Below are positions 1-12,000 of a DNA stretch of 64,000 bases, in pieces. A program made the translations under genes and the position numbers. Below the pieces are notes generated by a model, which did not search any database, was not told the origin of the DNA, and saw only the letters and a list, made by a program, of their open reading frames with translations. How positions within the stretch are numbered: the first letter of the stretch is position 1; each line of letters starts with the position of its first letter. The DNA is from Ampelocalamus luodianensis. Its lineage: Eukaryota > Streptophyta > Magnoliopsida > Poales > Poaceae. The stretch covers positions 9,032,407 through 9,096,406 of the forward strand of contig CM070623.1 in the NCBI GenBank assembly GCA_036346255.1, read 5' to 3'.

Positions 1-83
1 TACTTCTAAAGATATTGATGGCCACAGTTTTACAAGTTTGACTACACATACATAAAACATCACTCTTGTGTGACTAGAGGGAG
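1..83. mobile_element. Right half of a Stowaway-like MITE
   Basis: The sequence ends in GTGACTAGAGGGAG followed by TA and matches the right half of the MITE at 5584-5830 in copy B. The left half is outside the window. Confidence 0.5.
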
Positions 84-340
84 TAGCATTTTTGGCCCTC
101 TTGGTTTACAGTCTTGCCATTAACTAATGTCACAAATCTTCTGCATGTCATCAAAATCCCAATACCAGTCATCAAAATCCCAATACCAACCACCAACTCA
201 ACAAGCCAACTATTTCTTATCTTACTACTACTACTACGAACTCCACCTCCGGTGATGCTTGCTGCACATGGTGGCGGCTTCTGACATTAAGATCAAGCAT
301 TTGCTTTTTGGCCTTCTCATGTTACTTCATCTCTTGAGTT

Positions 341-414
341 ACTTCATCTCTTGATACTTGCGTTCTTTGCTTCACTCACTTCATCTCTTGATACTTGCGT
401 TCTTTGCTTCACTC
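341..414. repeat. 37-bp tandem duplication
   Basis: Two direct copies of a 37-bp unit that begins ACTTCATCTCTTGATACTTG. Copy B has only one equivalent unit, near 15118, so the duplication arose after the segmental duplication or was lost there. Confidence 0.85.
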
Positions 415-691
415 ATGTTCCTCGTGACATCGAAAGCCAAATTCAACAAGTAGTAGTATGCACTAGTATAGGTTACATGTACTACTACTGTTAGTTTGGA
501 GAAGAGGGTGGGAAATCTGAAATTTTAGATGGAGGGGAATCGTGATAAATGGTCATGGAAACATGCAAATGCATGGAAAACAATTGAATTGAATGGAGTG
601 ATAATATTTATGCCAGCCACCTTTTAATAAGAGCATCTCGGGAAAAACTACCTTGAAAACCCAAAACAACATCTATTTGAGAACAAACTTG

Positions 692-929
692 CTCCCTTTA
701 GTCACAAAATGAAGGTTTCTTTGGATGCGCACACCAAACATTCTAAACTTTGGCTATTAGTATGTTATTGAATATATATTTAGATAGAATACACAAAAAT
801 GATGCATGTAGATTAGTCTCGAAAAGTACTTTGATAATATTATAATATATTACAATAAAAATAAATGATTATGTTTATATTTTAGTGATTATGTTCCTAA
901 ACGACTTCCTTTTTACGACAGGAGGGAAG
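692..929. mobile_element. Stowaway-like MITE (copy A)
   Basis: An AT-rich segment bounded by CTCCCTTTAGTCAC on the left and a GGAGGGAAG-type end on the right, with a TA dinucleotide after the right end. A matching copy lies at 15432-15666, so it predates the duplication. It has no coding capacity. Confidence 0.5.
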
Positions 930-1584
930 TAACATGTAAAACTACATCTTAAGACGGAGGGACCGAGGGAGTACAAACAACCACTAAGGATCCTGGTCGG
1001 TAGCAGCTGGTGGGCCAACTGGACCCATGAAGCCAGACGTAATGTGCCCTAAATCAGCCCAAAAATGAGCCCACCTCCTATTGTCCATCACAACTCACAA
1101 GTGCAGTGGGAACGCAAAGCGCGATCCGAAAGATTGAAACCAAGCCTATTTGGTCAGGTTACAAACTTCTGTTTGGATAGACGGTATCACTACTACAAAA
1201 CAGGTCATACTGGACGTCTCATCACAGACGGTTCCAAAGGAGCCGTCTGTGTTGAACTTATACATACGGTTTCCTTTGGAATCATCTGTGATAGTGCCTC
1301 ATCACAGACGGTTCTTATTACCAACCGTCTGTGATACTTCACAGACGGTTCATCATAAGAACCATCTGTGATAGTGCCTCATCACAGAAGGCTCCTTCTA
1401 CCAACCGTCTGTGAAGTATCACGCATTTGCTGGTAGAAGGAGCCGCCTCAGGCGAGGACACTCATCATCGCATTTGCTAGTATAACGAACCGTCTATGAT
1501 ACTTCACAGACGGTTCGTGATACCAACCATCAGTGATAAGTACCTCATCACAGACGGTTGGGATTAACAACCGTCTGTGATTTT

Positions 1585-1760
1585 GATTTTACCATGGCTT
1601 CAAATTTACTCTCTGATTTTACCATAGCTTCAAAAATTCTAAGCCATGGTAAAATTAGAGAGTAAGGAAAATTCTAAGCCATGGTAAAATCAGAGAGTAA
1701 GAAAAATTTGAAGCCATGGTAAAATCAGAGAGTAAGAAAAATTTGAAGCCATAGTAAAAT
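1585..1760. repeat. Tandem and inverted minisatellite inside the CACTA element
   Basis: About four direct copies of a unit of about 39 bp containing AAGCCATGGTAAAATCAGAG, preceded by two partial copies in inverted orientation (containing TTTTACCATGGCTTC). The arrangement could fold into a hairpin. It lies between the subterminal repeat blocks of the 1.66-kb CACTA element. Confidence 0.85.
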
Positions 1761-1959
1761 CCAAATCACAGACGGCTCTTAATACCAACCGTCTGTGATG
1801 AGGTACTTATCATAGCCGGTTGGTATTAAGAACCGTCTGTGATGAGTTACTTATCACAGACGGTTCTTGATACGAACCGTCTGTGATTTGTCATCACAGA
1901 CGGTTTTTGTATGAGATCGTCTGTGATTCGCAGCGCGGGAATTTGAAAATTTTGAATGC

Positions 1960-2300
1960 GTGCGCGGGAGGCAAAATATGTCCTTATATATTATGGCCGA
2001 TCTCCTCTGGGCGCTCAGTCTCGCACTCCCGCAGTCCCGGTCCTCCTCTGGGCTCGGTCCTCCCTTGCTCCGGCAGTCCTCCTCTGAGCTCCGGCTGGTA
2101 GCTGCTCCTCCGATCCTCCCAGCCTCCTCGGCCCCGCACACCTCCGTGCCCGGCCTCCTTGCTCCCGCAGTCCCCTACCTTCGACGTGGTCTTCCTCCCC
2201 AACAGTTGAGAGTTGACGCCAACACCAACGCTGACCTCCTCTAGTCCTCCTCTGACGCCGACGCCGAGCTCCTCTAGTCCTCCTCCGACGTCGATGTCTC
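1960..2300. other. GC- and CT-rich segment inside CACTA, possible captured host fragment
   Basis: A Pro/Ser/Leu-rich translatable stretch with much higher GC than the rest of the element. It contains repeats of CTCCTCTG-like units. It resembles the 5' end of a grass gene, but I recognise no family. It may be captured gene DNA or simple-sequence expansion. Confidence 0.25.
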
Positions 2301-3239
2301 TAGTATATGAGGTTCTGTTGGTACTTTTGTATATGAGGTTCTATTAGATTCAGATCCAGATTTCTGTTAGATTCTCCTCCAGATTCTACTTCTGTTGGTA
2401 CTTGTATATGATCGAGTGTATGCGTGTATCTATGAATCCATGGCTTGAGAAATTTATTGGGAGGCTTAGGAGTTGGGAATCCATGTATGTGTATCAATGA
2501 ATCCATATTTGGGAGGCTTCGGAAATGGCAGTGTATGTGTATGAGTGTATCCATGAAAAATGGCAATATTTTTTTTTGCAATAAAAAAACCTATCACAGA
2601 CGGTTTGGAACAAGAGCTGTCTGTGAAAACAGGTATCACAGACGGTTCGGAACAAGAACCATCTATGATAATCAATTATCACAGACGGTTCTTGTTCCGA
2701 ACCGTCTGTGATAGCTTTTATCACAGACGGCTCAAAAACCGTCTGTGATAACCGTATGTTATCACAGACGTGCATACGTACATCGGTTGGAAATCATTCG
2801 TGATGACGGTTCCGAACCGTCTGTGATGAGGCTTTCTGTAGTAGTGTATAGTATTGAAATTCATATGATGTCTGGATGAGACAAGACTTGTAGTTTTAGA
2901 CACTGTAGTTTTCCAAATACCATATCTTTTTTTGGAGTTTTAAAAATCCACTCAAGACAAAAAAAAAAAAATGAACCGAGTGCATGTTTCTTCCGTTCTC
3001 TCTATCCTCTTGTTATCTTATGTACCATTGACTCCCGTTACCACACGGCAATCCAATTATACACACTCGAACTCTACTTCGTCTCACTGCTGCGGTGTTG
3101 ATTGGAAATTGGCATAACGCATATGTACGGACCAACATTATTGGATGAGATGCATTGTTTCATGTTTCATTTCTTCTTCAATTCATAGGCCATACGCTCT
3201 TCGTTTGAACGATATATCTCTACTACTAACAAAAAGGAT

Positions 3240-3677
3240 TTGGTGGTTATCCATCCTCCAAACCCCTCTCACTCGCTGAAAATTGGCGCCAGGCCACCAC
3301 AATCCATTGAACCGTTCCTTAGCTTGCCTCATCGCCCACTATCCGAACCGGTCGGTGCTTCCACACCTCAACTGCTCTTCTTGCCTTCCCCACGCACCAC
3401 AGTTGCGACAGCCTCCGCCTCCCCTATGATCGCCTTCCTTTCCTGTTTCACCATTGCCAAGCTCTCCACAGAGTCCTCTCTCCCTGCCTGCTGCTCCTCC
3501 CCCGACGATGCCCCGACCTCCCTCGCCATTGTCACCAAGACTTCCCATAGCCCCCCTCCCAAAGGGGACTCTGTGGCCGGCCCGACGCGGCAGCGGGCGG
3601 CCGCCTGCCCCCAATCGCGTGGCTCCACCCCAAGTATGCAAACACTAGGTAGAAGGAATGTTAGAAGGAATTTTTAA
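3240..3677 (+). other. Open stretch in copy A, probably non-coding or a gene remnant
   Basis: A Pro/Ser/Thr-rich reading frame of 145 codons whose end lies inside the hAT-like insertion. The paralogous stretch in copy B (16228-16716) shares about 90 residues and then runs in a different frame because of small indels. Loss of frame between the copies argues against a protein under selection. No domain recognised. Confidence 0.2.
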
Positions 3678-3852
3678 GGTAATTTTACATTTATGAATTG
3701 TTGCATATGAATATATATTGCTTTTGCATACGCAGTTAAGGATTTGCAAACATATATATGTATTTACAGTTAGTACTATCAACTACATGTATGTACAAAG
3801 GGTCCCGGATTTCAGCTTCGCCCCGGGCCTCCAAAAACTCAGGGCCGGCCCT
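3572..3852. mobile_element. hAT-like MITE (281 bp)
   Basis: Bounded by TGTGGCCGGCCC and GGGCCGGCCCT, which form short terminal inverted repeats around GGCCGGCCC. It is flanked by the 8-bp direct repeat GGGGACTC (3564-3571 and 3853-3860). Copy B has one GGGGACTC at the same point (near 16645) and no insert. An 8-bp target duplication is the hAT hallmark. There is no coding capacity. Confidence 0.85.
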
Positions 3853-4269
3853 GGGGACTCCGTGTGGACCTTGTATGTGGGTGACCGGTGACGAGGAAGA
3901 AGTGGGGACTAGGGGTGCTCTGTAGGCAAGGATTGACTTAAGTAGTGCACACAGAGTTTACCTTTACCTGCCGCAGTGGGAAAATGTAGACTGAGCTCGG
4001 TGGTGGAGATGTGGGCAAGCACGACGACGGTTGACGACCCGATATGCTAGGACTATGATTTTTTAAACCGTAGCGGACATTAAACTAGTTGTATTAAATA
4101 CAACACAGTGACTAATAGTTCATACTATTACTACTTCAGCTCTTCTTAATGGCTAGTCAGACTAAAAGGTAATTTAACTGTGGTATTTCTCAAGTGGTAC
4201 CTAAAAAACTGAGGTATTTAAATATTGTAGTATATAAATACTGCAACATCCAAACAAGCCCTAAACGTA

Positions 4270-4516
4270 CTCCCTATGTCCCAAAATATAAGTCGTTTTT
4301 TACGATCTCCAACACAAAACTTTTACTATAGTTTTGTATTATAATCTACTAGAAAAATAATAAAAATTGTATATTATGAGAGTATTTTACAAGACAAATC
4401 CAATGACTCTATTTTCATACAGTTAGTTTATATACCTTAATAAATATTAATGGTCAAAGATTCGAAAACTTGACTACACGGATCCCACAACGACATAAAT
4501 TTTGGGATAAAGGGAG
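4270..4516. mobile_element. Stowaway-type MITE (247 bp)
   Basis: Starts CTCCCTATGTCCCAAAAT and ends ATTTTGGGATAAAGGGAG, flanked by TA on both sides. It is present in both duplicates (the partner is 17153-17396), so it was inserted before the duplication. Confidence 0.85.
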
Positions 4517-4745
4517 TAGTATTTTTTTTTGAAATTTTTAGAGAATACCATGGTTTCTCGAAAATACTGTGATATTGAAAACACTGATGTACTTGGTGTA
4601 ACAAACTCTATTGTTTCATAAATCTACTCGTGACCTCTTTTTTTTTTTTCAAAACCAAACTCACTCATCCAAAGCCACCTTCCGCCTCCTATGGTACGCA
4701 TCTAGTTTCTTCTCTTTTCTCATGCTTGCGTGCATGGTACGTATA

Positions 4746-5583
4746 CGACTAATGGCTTATGCTGTGAAATTTGTGGATGTTGGGCTAATGGGTTGGCCGG
4801 GTGGGAAATTATGGGCTACGACTGATGGGCTGGCTAGCGTGGAACGGTGAAAGTTATGAGTTGCAGCTCGTGATGGGCCAATATACAATGCATACATTCG
4901 CATGTACTAGACAAGTCCATCAAGCCTCGCATGCCCTCTTAGCTGACGCATGCAATAAAACTCATCAGTCCTATCTTGTTCCTGTTCCTTTCTGCAGTGC
5001 GTGCTTCACATTATCACATGGATGGTATGGCGGACGTAGCGGGGGCAGCCGGGGCTGGAGTACTGGCTACTGCGGCCGGACCCGATACTCTCGAAGGATC
5101 CGGATGCTCAACAGAGAGGGTCACCGACACGTAACGGATCACTGTGTAAACAGTGTGTTGTGAGTGTTTGAACAGTACTCAGTAGTGGTACTATAGTAAA
5201 TAACGTAGAAACAATAAAATATCTACCGGGGAAAAACCATTTGTGGCAAAAAAAAAATTGTAGCTTTTAGTCTGGATTTTATTTTTTTTATCGGACCGTC
5301 AAGATTATCTTTTAATACTAAATACTGTAGCTTCAATACAAGGATCTATTTCCCGTCAAAGCATCCGGCAGCTGCCCGTGTGCCCCGTGCGCTGTATTGG
5401 AGGCTGAGCACCGGCTGCTCGTGAGGTTAGAGGACGAGCAGAGCACAAGCAAGAATTTGGGTCGGAGCGGTAGTCTCTGTGCGCTAGCTGGGCTTCAATC
5501 TACCGGTCCCCTCAATCCATCTGAGCTCTATCAACCTCAAATCCTCAATCCTCAGATTCAATTCCTTGTATCAAAACCCACCT
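4746..5583. other. Unique sequence between the duplicate copies; no gene supported
   Basis: It contains a frame of 38 codons starting at 5018 (MDGMADVAG...) with GC-rich third positions, but no recognisable domain, splice structure or partner exon. The rest is AT-rich and non-coding. Confidence 0.5.
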
Positions 5584-5830
5584 CTCCTCCGGTCACAAAA
5601 GAGTAACATTTTAGTTATCGACATAGTCTCCAAAATATAACTTTGATGACTACTTTTTATTATAATATATTTATAAAGCCTAATAAAATTATAATTTCTC
5701 GAGACAAATTTACGCATATCATTTTCATATATCTAATCTAAATACTTCTAAAGATATTGGTGGTCACAGTTTTACAGATTTGACTACACATACACAAAAC
5801 ATCACTCTTTTGTGACTAGACTAGAGGGAG
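5584..5830. mobile_element. Stowaway-like MITE at the left part of copy B
   Basis: The left end CTCCGGTCACAAAAGAG and the right end CTTTTGTGACTAGACTAG plus AGGGAG are roughly inverted. A TA follows the right end. The right part matches 1-83 in copy A. Confidence 0.55.
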
Positions 5831-6155
5831 TAGCATTTTTGGCCTTCTTGATTTACAGTCTTGCCATTAACTAATGTCACAAAATTTCTGCATGTCATCA
5901 AAATCCCAATACCAACCACCAACTCAACAAGCCAACTATTTCTTCTCTTACTACTACCACTACAACATGAACGCTGAAGCAATGCATATATGCGTTGGTA
6001 GAAGTCCAAATAAATATTGTTAGGGTCTATACCAACGCATTTAGTATGCGTTGCCATTGAGGCCGTTGCCAAGGTCTGTGACAACACATATACAAGTGTT
6101 GGTAACATGTAAATAAAAGCGTTGTAAGATTGTAACGCATATTTTGATATAGTGG

Positions 6156-6161
<6 letters not shown>

Positions 6162-6206
<45 letters not shown>
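6162..6206. repeat. (AT)n microsatellite
   Basis: 45 bp of uninterrupted AT dinucleotide repeat in the left subterminal region of the large CACTA element. Confidence 0.98.
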
Positions 6207-6211
<5 letters not shown>

Positions 6212-6742
6212 GTTGGCATTAGACACTAGCAAATCGCTTCCAGGATTGTTTACAACGCATATAATCATTGTAAAAGGTGTCCTTTTCATGTCCAGACTGG
6301 ACTTATCAATTAGGGTCCACGGGGTTAAACAAAACACACATATCAACATGTATAACAAAAAAAAATTCATTGATATCAACAAAAAATTGTTTCATTACAA
6401 AGAATTTCCAACTAGCTTCACAAGGCTAGACTCGAGGCATATATACAGTTGGTACCATCATGATCTAATAACATAATACGCCCTAAAACATAAATGTAGT
6501 ACATGTCTATACTTTTAGTGGAAAGTCTTTGTTCTCTATGCCCCTGTGGTTCTACAAAAAAAAAATCTTCATTCCCCAGCATTCTTCATTCTACACACAA
6601 GTTTGTCGAACAGTCCAAACCATCAACATATCTTCTCAATCTGAAAAGAGAAATAAAGTTCTTTAGTGCATTATTAAAGTAAAATATAACATTCCAACTC
6701 TTCCAAACAGGTGTTTACATGCGTCCAAGGAAAGGAAAGTAC

Positions 6743-7294
6743 CTCTCTCGTAGCTCAAGACATTTCTGAAGAACTTTGTACGCTTCAATTTCATCAAGAG
6801 GAGTCTTTGAGGTAAAAACGAATAAGTGCAAGAATAGCAACATGTAACCAAAGAAAACCAGAAATAAGAGATTTTATTCTCACTATAGCAATCAGACAAT
6901 CAGGTAGATGATCCATAAAATAAAATGCATTCTACTTTCTAACTGATCTATGTCCACACATACATACATATTACAAAAGGAACGGATCCCATGGATGGAA
7001 CATTTATTTTTTAAAACACCCAGGATTGAGGACTTAATGAGAAAGGCAATATTAATCTAACCCATCAATGATTCGACTAAATAGATAAATGGAGAAAAGT
7101 GGCCCATACCAACAGCTGTAATGTTGATCCTATTGAAAGTTTCATGTTCAGGTTCCTTTTGAAGTATATCACCACTATCGATTGAGTCAGGGCCATGCAT
7201 CGCTAGTTGCACTATGAGATCTAATGATGTTTGTTGATGATATCGGTTTTATGTCCACATTCTGACTCGCTTTATCTGGAAGGAGATTTGCTCC
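6743..7294 (-). pseudogene. AMPD: AMP deaminase fragment captured by CACTA (two exons)
   Basis: Two exon-like blocks on the minus strand match the region just before the catalytic domain of plant AMP deaminase, the enzyme that converts AMP to IMP. Block 1 (7294-7110) follows an intact acceptor ATACAG. It reads LPDKASQNVDIKPISSTN..., shifts frame once near the middle, then reads DILQKEPEHETFNRINITAV before a GTATGG donor. Block 2 (6806-6743) reads TPLDEIEAYKVLQKCLELRE before a GTACTT donor, but its acceptor reads CAA where CAG is expected. The catalytic part is absent. The match rests on remembered plant AMPD sequences, not a search. It lies inside the CACTA element with the eIF3m fragment on the same strand, which indicates transduplication. 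It cannot make enzyme. Confidence 0.85.
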
Positions 7295-7560
7295 CTGTAT
7301 AATGAGAAAAAAAAACATCTTAGTCTATTAAGTACACATAAAACTAAGATATATTTGCAAGTAGAAAGTTGTCCCTGGACAAGAATTTGCAGTGGTAGTG
7401 AGTAAGGACTACATCATCAGAGAAAATGTAACAAACAAAGTTGCAGAAGAAATACAAAATTCAACTTGACCATCATTGATCTAACAAAGCATTACAAAAG
7501 TCAATAAAAAGCTTCAGCAATTGAACAACAATAAAATAGCAAGATGGAACAGTTAATTAC

Positions 7561-7939
7561 CTTAAATGCATCTGTGATTGCAGAATAAGGGATTTCCCCA
7601 GAGCAGTGGCTGCTCAGAACAAGCAAAGACATCAATCGAATCTTGGTTATGCACTCCTCATGAACAAGTCCTGTCAATTGTTCATCATTAGATATCCAAG
7701 AAATGAAACCAATGTGATTGACATAAGTTGTATACTAGTACTCATAAGGAAATAAAATAATTAATATTGGTTCAGCAGATGAACACACCGTAACATTTGA
7801 GCATGGTAGAGTTAGCAGTCTGAAACTCTAAATAGGTATCGAGCCTCTAAGTAAGGAATATCTTTAAAAGCTCGTAAACTGGTTGATACTTTTCATCTTT
7901 GTCGAGTTAAGCAACAGCTGGCATATTGAGCAGATTACA
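7561..7939 (-). pseudogene. EIF3M: eIF3 subunit m fragment captured by CACTA (two exons)
   Basis: Two adjacent exon-like blocks on the minus strand match the PCI-domain region of translation initiation factor eIF3m. Block 1 (7939-7789) follows a TTGCAG acceptor. It reads NLLNMPAVA, stop, LDKDEKYQPVYELLKIFLT, stop, RLDTYLEFQTANSTMLKCY, and ends at a GTGTGT donor. Both stops replace an expected Gln codon and fit single C-to-T changes. Block 2 (7670-7561) follows a GACAG acceptor. It reads LVHEECITKIRLMSLLVLSS and HCSGEIPYSAITDAFK, and ends at a GTAATT donor. Splice sites are kept but the reading frame is dead. Upstream and downstream eIF3m exons were not found. The family call is from recalled plant eIF3m sequence. 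Confidence 0.88.
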
Positions 7940-8669
7940 CTGCAATAATAGCATATTTCCATTAATCCGGTGCATTGATTTTAAGTACCAAATATGCAAC
8001 GGTGCAAGGTTATGAAGTGTCATTAAACCATATGAATAGTTTGTCAAGATTCAAACATGATAATGACTCATAGTTTCACAAGTACTGCTGATAGAAGAGA
8101 TAAGGTCATACAATGCAGTAGTGGTGGCACAAGTTGATAAAAATAAAAAATCGGTCCATCATCCTAAGTAGAAAGCTTGTAAGGAACATGTTAATCGCTA
8201 CATCAACTAGTTCAATTCATAACCACACAAGTACAGGTTTGAGAAGATACTGAGAGCACAAAACATGTGCAGACTGTATGTAAGTAGATAAGTTTAGTGT
8301 ATCTTTCCTCGTGAAACAAATATTGATATGTTAGTAACCAAGTTCTGATAGAAATTGACATTTGGTGATATGATATGAGAATGATATGCTACATTACAAT
8401 TCTGGTAGGGAGATACCCGTGCATAGCTCACGAGAAATCTTTTGCTCGAAGCTAGAGAAATAATGGGATTGCCTAATAGGTAAAATGGCCCAACATTAGA
8501 ATCAAATGTTCATGGAGAATAACTTGCACATTACAATCAACGCCAAACGTGTTTTCATACCCAATTGCACACGAATTTATGCCATCACTCACTACTGCAT
8601 TCTATTTCTATTGTTTCCTCATGTCCCCATTAAAGCTTGTAGGCAGCACTAGACAACCATAGCTAGAAC

Positions 8670-9064
8670 CACTAAAAAGATGCATCGCCGCGACAGCCAT
8701 GGCACCGAGGTTCCATCGGCTTACCATTCGCCGCGACAGCCACGACGCCGGATTATACCTACGATGGAGGTGGAGGAGGGGGCACCTGCTACACCGGGGC
8801 TCCCCTCACCGGGTCGTCATCGCCGCCAACATTCCCCGCTGCCGGCTTCGCCGCAGCCTCCACCGCGACCTTCTACCTCGCCTCCTCTAGCGCGGGCCAC
8901 GACTCGGCCCCCATGACAGCTGCCTCGCCCGCCACTGGTGGCGGCGTGGTTCTCCTCCACGGCGATGCGCTGCCACCAGTCGGATCCGCCGCTGCCACGG
9001 CTCCTCCGTGAGGATCCGGTGAGAGATGGCTTCGCGGTGCTGCATGAAAGACGAGGAAGCCCGG
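8670..9064. other. GC-rich segment of the CACTA interior, possible third captured fragment
   Basis: A Pro/Arg/Ser-rich translatable stretch on both strands, typical of 5' exons of grass genes. It continues after the solo LTR at 14175-14560. No family recognised. Confidence 0.3.
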
Positions 9065-12000
9065 TGTGAGACCCCGGTTTATTAAGCTCGTAATACTTAA
9101 CCTTCCACTGGCTCTAGTATCACAAATAGAATAACTCGTGCCTCGATGAACATGTGCTTCCCAGAAAATGCAGCACACATACATCATACCAAAGCATGCA
9201 TCAATTCCATACAACATAATATAACAAGTCTACCAAAAGACATACATATTATAAGTTATTACAGAACAGCCGACCGGCCAAATGACATAGGTAGCAAGTA
9301 ACAGCGGAAGCAAAAGATGCCATAAGATGGCTTAAACCAAAAGACGACCGGTTAGCCACATAACACCACAGGGCAACCGACCGGGCCGCCAAGCTAATCG
9401 CCCACACACCGCCACAAAGACAACTCACAAAAGTGAGGCCCTTCTGCTCACCTTCCTCCTCTGCACACAACAAGCAATGCAGTGAGTACAATAATGTACT
9501 CGCAAGACTTACGAGTAACAAGCCTATACATAGCTACATGACAATTGTATCAAAGGAAGGTTGGTTATATGGTTATTTGGACGATAAAGCAAGTTTTATT
9601 TGCAATAATATAAGTAGATTGAAAGCAGTTTGTCAATTCGGTTTTAAGCAGAAAATAACAACGAGTAACAATAAGTATCAAGTAACCACCTAGAAGTGAC
9701 TAACCCAATAGCCACCACAAATAGCATGAATCCCTGATTCATACCACCCATCAAGTTTTAATTAAAAATGTTGTAGTCTAACTCTTGAAAAGCTTACCCA
9801 AGCGTGTCCATAACCTAGGACGAGGCTATTCGAATAGATCAAACCCTGCAGGGGTGTACCAATGTACCCACACCTCAGACCGCCTTTAAGCCACATGATT
9901 AAGCACACTTCCAAAGGTATGCCGGCACAGCTAAGTCCTACGAGACATTTCCAATATTGTGTATCAACTACGAGCCGCTCGTATGGATAGAAACTCATAC
10001 GCTTACATTGTAAAGCCAAAAAGACAACTACCCCTCGGGGTAAAGCTCTTTGGACAACTACAATGCTCCCACACACAATCATTTCATTTTTACCTCAACG
10101 CAACACACACACGCTCTCCTGCGACTCGTAGCCAACACACGCCAAAGTACTAAGTCAAGAGAGGTCCCATTCCCACTAGTGTGATTAGCACGCACAAATT
10201 GCTTGGATAACAGGTACTCACAAGATGTTCGGTCCTTAATTGACCCGGGCACCATTCCAATCACACCCAAAAGATCACACCATCTTACTGTTGTGCCCAA
10301 ATCTAAATTATTTTGTTTTTCAGTTTTGGTTTTGCAATTTAGACATAGCACAAGGCTGAAACATGTATATCGTAATAAGTTTGTGTGATCAAGGTTATCA
10401 ACAAGTCGATAACCACCCATATCTACCGATAGCTAAGCATGTCTAAGCACAAACATCGTAAACTAATAAGTGACAAGGATTCATCCAACGAACCCAAAAT
10501 CACAGCAAGATAAACCTAGGCTCAGTAGTAGAGGATTAACATTTGCCTACTGATAATGCATCTACTAGGTGAACTATCGAGAATAGTTAAAACAACATAG
10601 CAATGCATACATAGGATTTGCAAATAATATATTAGAATTTGAAAATAGTAGGAGCAACATGATCAAATGATGCTACATCTGCTTGCCTTGCTGGAGTGCA
10701 GGATCTGATGGCTGTGGCTCAGAATTATAATCAATATTGTCTTCGGAACCTAACGCGAAAAGGCGATAAGCAAATAAGAACGAAGAATACCAAATTAACT
10801 CCAACAGCAAAAGACATTCAAATCGAATGAAATTTACACAGCAGCTAGGGAACGATTTTAGACAATTTTAGGAACAAGAATCATGCAATTTGGATTTAGT
10901 ATGCAAAAGATATAGATAAAATACACTTTCTCAGCCTATTAATTCACTGATTTAAATATCGGCATCGTTCATGGTGAAAATTTCAAGAATGACCTAAGGT
11001 CCAAAATTTTTATAGCAGTAGATTATGACATCCTAATGACAAAGAACATTGAGTTTATCAATTTTGAAGTTATAATGATTTACTTATGATTTTTCTAAGT
11101 TGTAAATCTAATGCATGTCATCTTACAGAAATAAATCCATGTTCAAATCCTATTTTATATAAAAGCATACTAACAGAGGAACCTAACAAAATTGATTTTG
11201 CACAAATTAGAATCACACAGAAAAGATATGCATTTTACCAATTTAATGCTATTTCTGGAATAATTAACATTGGCAGAATCAAGTTATTTTAGTTACATAA
11301 TTTTCTGCTACTGGAATATGCCTAAATGCATTTTTATATTAAACTCAAGGGGCAAATGAATTTATTACAGTTGGAAACACCTACAAAGGAGTTAACAATA
11401 ATTAGTTATGAGTTTTTAAAGTTTAAACTACAGTTTTTAGTTGACAAATAAAGACTTACATAAATAAAATCAAACCCAACGAGAATTAAGTGATGTGGGC
11501 GCTCGTGGGCCTTCGATCTAAAATCCTACGGCCCACGCGCACAAAGAACAGCGCACACGCGCGATTCAAAAAAGGAGCCCACCGTTGGATCAAGATCCAA
11601 CGGCTCACGAGGAGGGATACATTCGGACGGTGCGGTTGCCTCGGCCATCCACAGCCGCAGATCGCGAGATGAACGGCTCGGAGCGCATCTCCCTTCGGAG
11701 AGTCCGATTGCACTCACGATCTCAGCCGCAGATCGTGAGATGGACGGTCCAGAATGATTAGGGAACCGGACGGTTAGAAAGCACTCCAGACCGGGGCCGT
11801 TGATCACAAGATCGACGGTCCACAACCAACGAAGAACAACGCACGGGGCTTAAGTGCGTCGGGAGGGATTTTAATGAGAGGGACCACATGACAGTGAGAC
11901 AGAGGGGACTTTTAAGACAACAACTAATTCCAAAACCAATGATTAGCATTAATTGTGTCCTAAAGACTTTTCACAGAGAGGGTTTAAGTGGGCGAGGGCC

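Larger units (their letters stand above)
1188..2846. mobile_element. Non-autonomous CACTA element (1.66 kb)
   Basis: The element starts CACTACTACAAAA and ends TTTCTGTAGTAGTG, which gives near-perfect CACTA terminal inverted repeats. It is flanked by the 3-bp target duplication TAT (1185-1187 and 2847-2849). Copy B keeps the unoccupied site with a single TAT near 15961. The subterminal regions (about 1220-1560, 1765-1930 and 2590-2840) hold many copies, on both strands, of a 12-mer TCACAGACGGTT, the arrangement expected for transposase binding sites. No transposase coding is visible. The element is therefore non-autonomous and would need a transposase supplied from elsewhere. Confidence 0.93.
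1..4745. repeat. Segmental duplication, copy A
   Basis: Long stretches match copy B (about 5640-17615) in the same order and orientation. Examples are the segment around 239-320 against 14704-14830, 420-960 against 15165-15680, 2850-3560 against 15960-16640, and 3855-4740 against 16645-17610. The copies diverge by point changes and by clean insertions with empty sites in the partner. The left boundary lies outside the window. Homology ends near 4745/17615. I see no intact gene in the shared sequence. Confidence 0.9.

Noticed and set aside
5018..5134. Small GC3-rich frame of 38 codons (MDGMADVAG...) as a possible peptide gene or first exon
   Set aside because: No recognisable domain, no partner exon, no clear splice donor or conserved copy. 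Could be chance in GC-rich sequence.
6162..6206. Tyr-Ile repeat peptides near 6027-6382
   Set aside because: Translation of an AT microsatellite.
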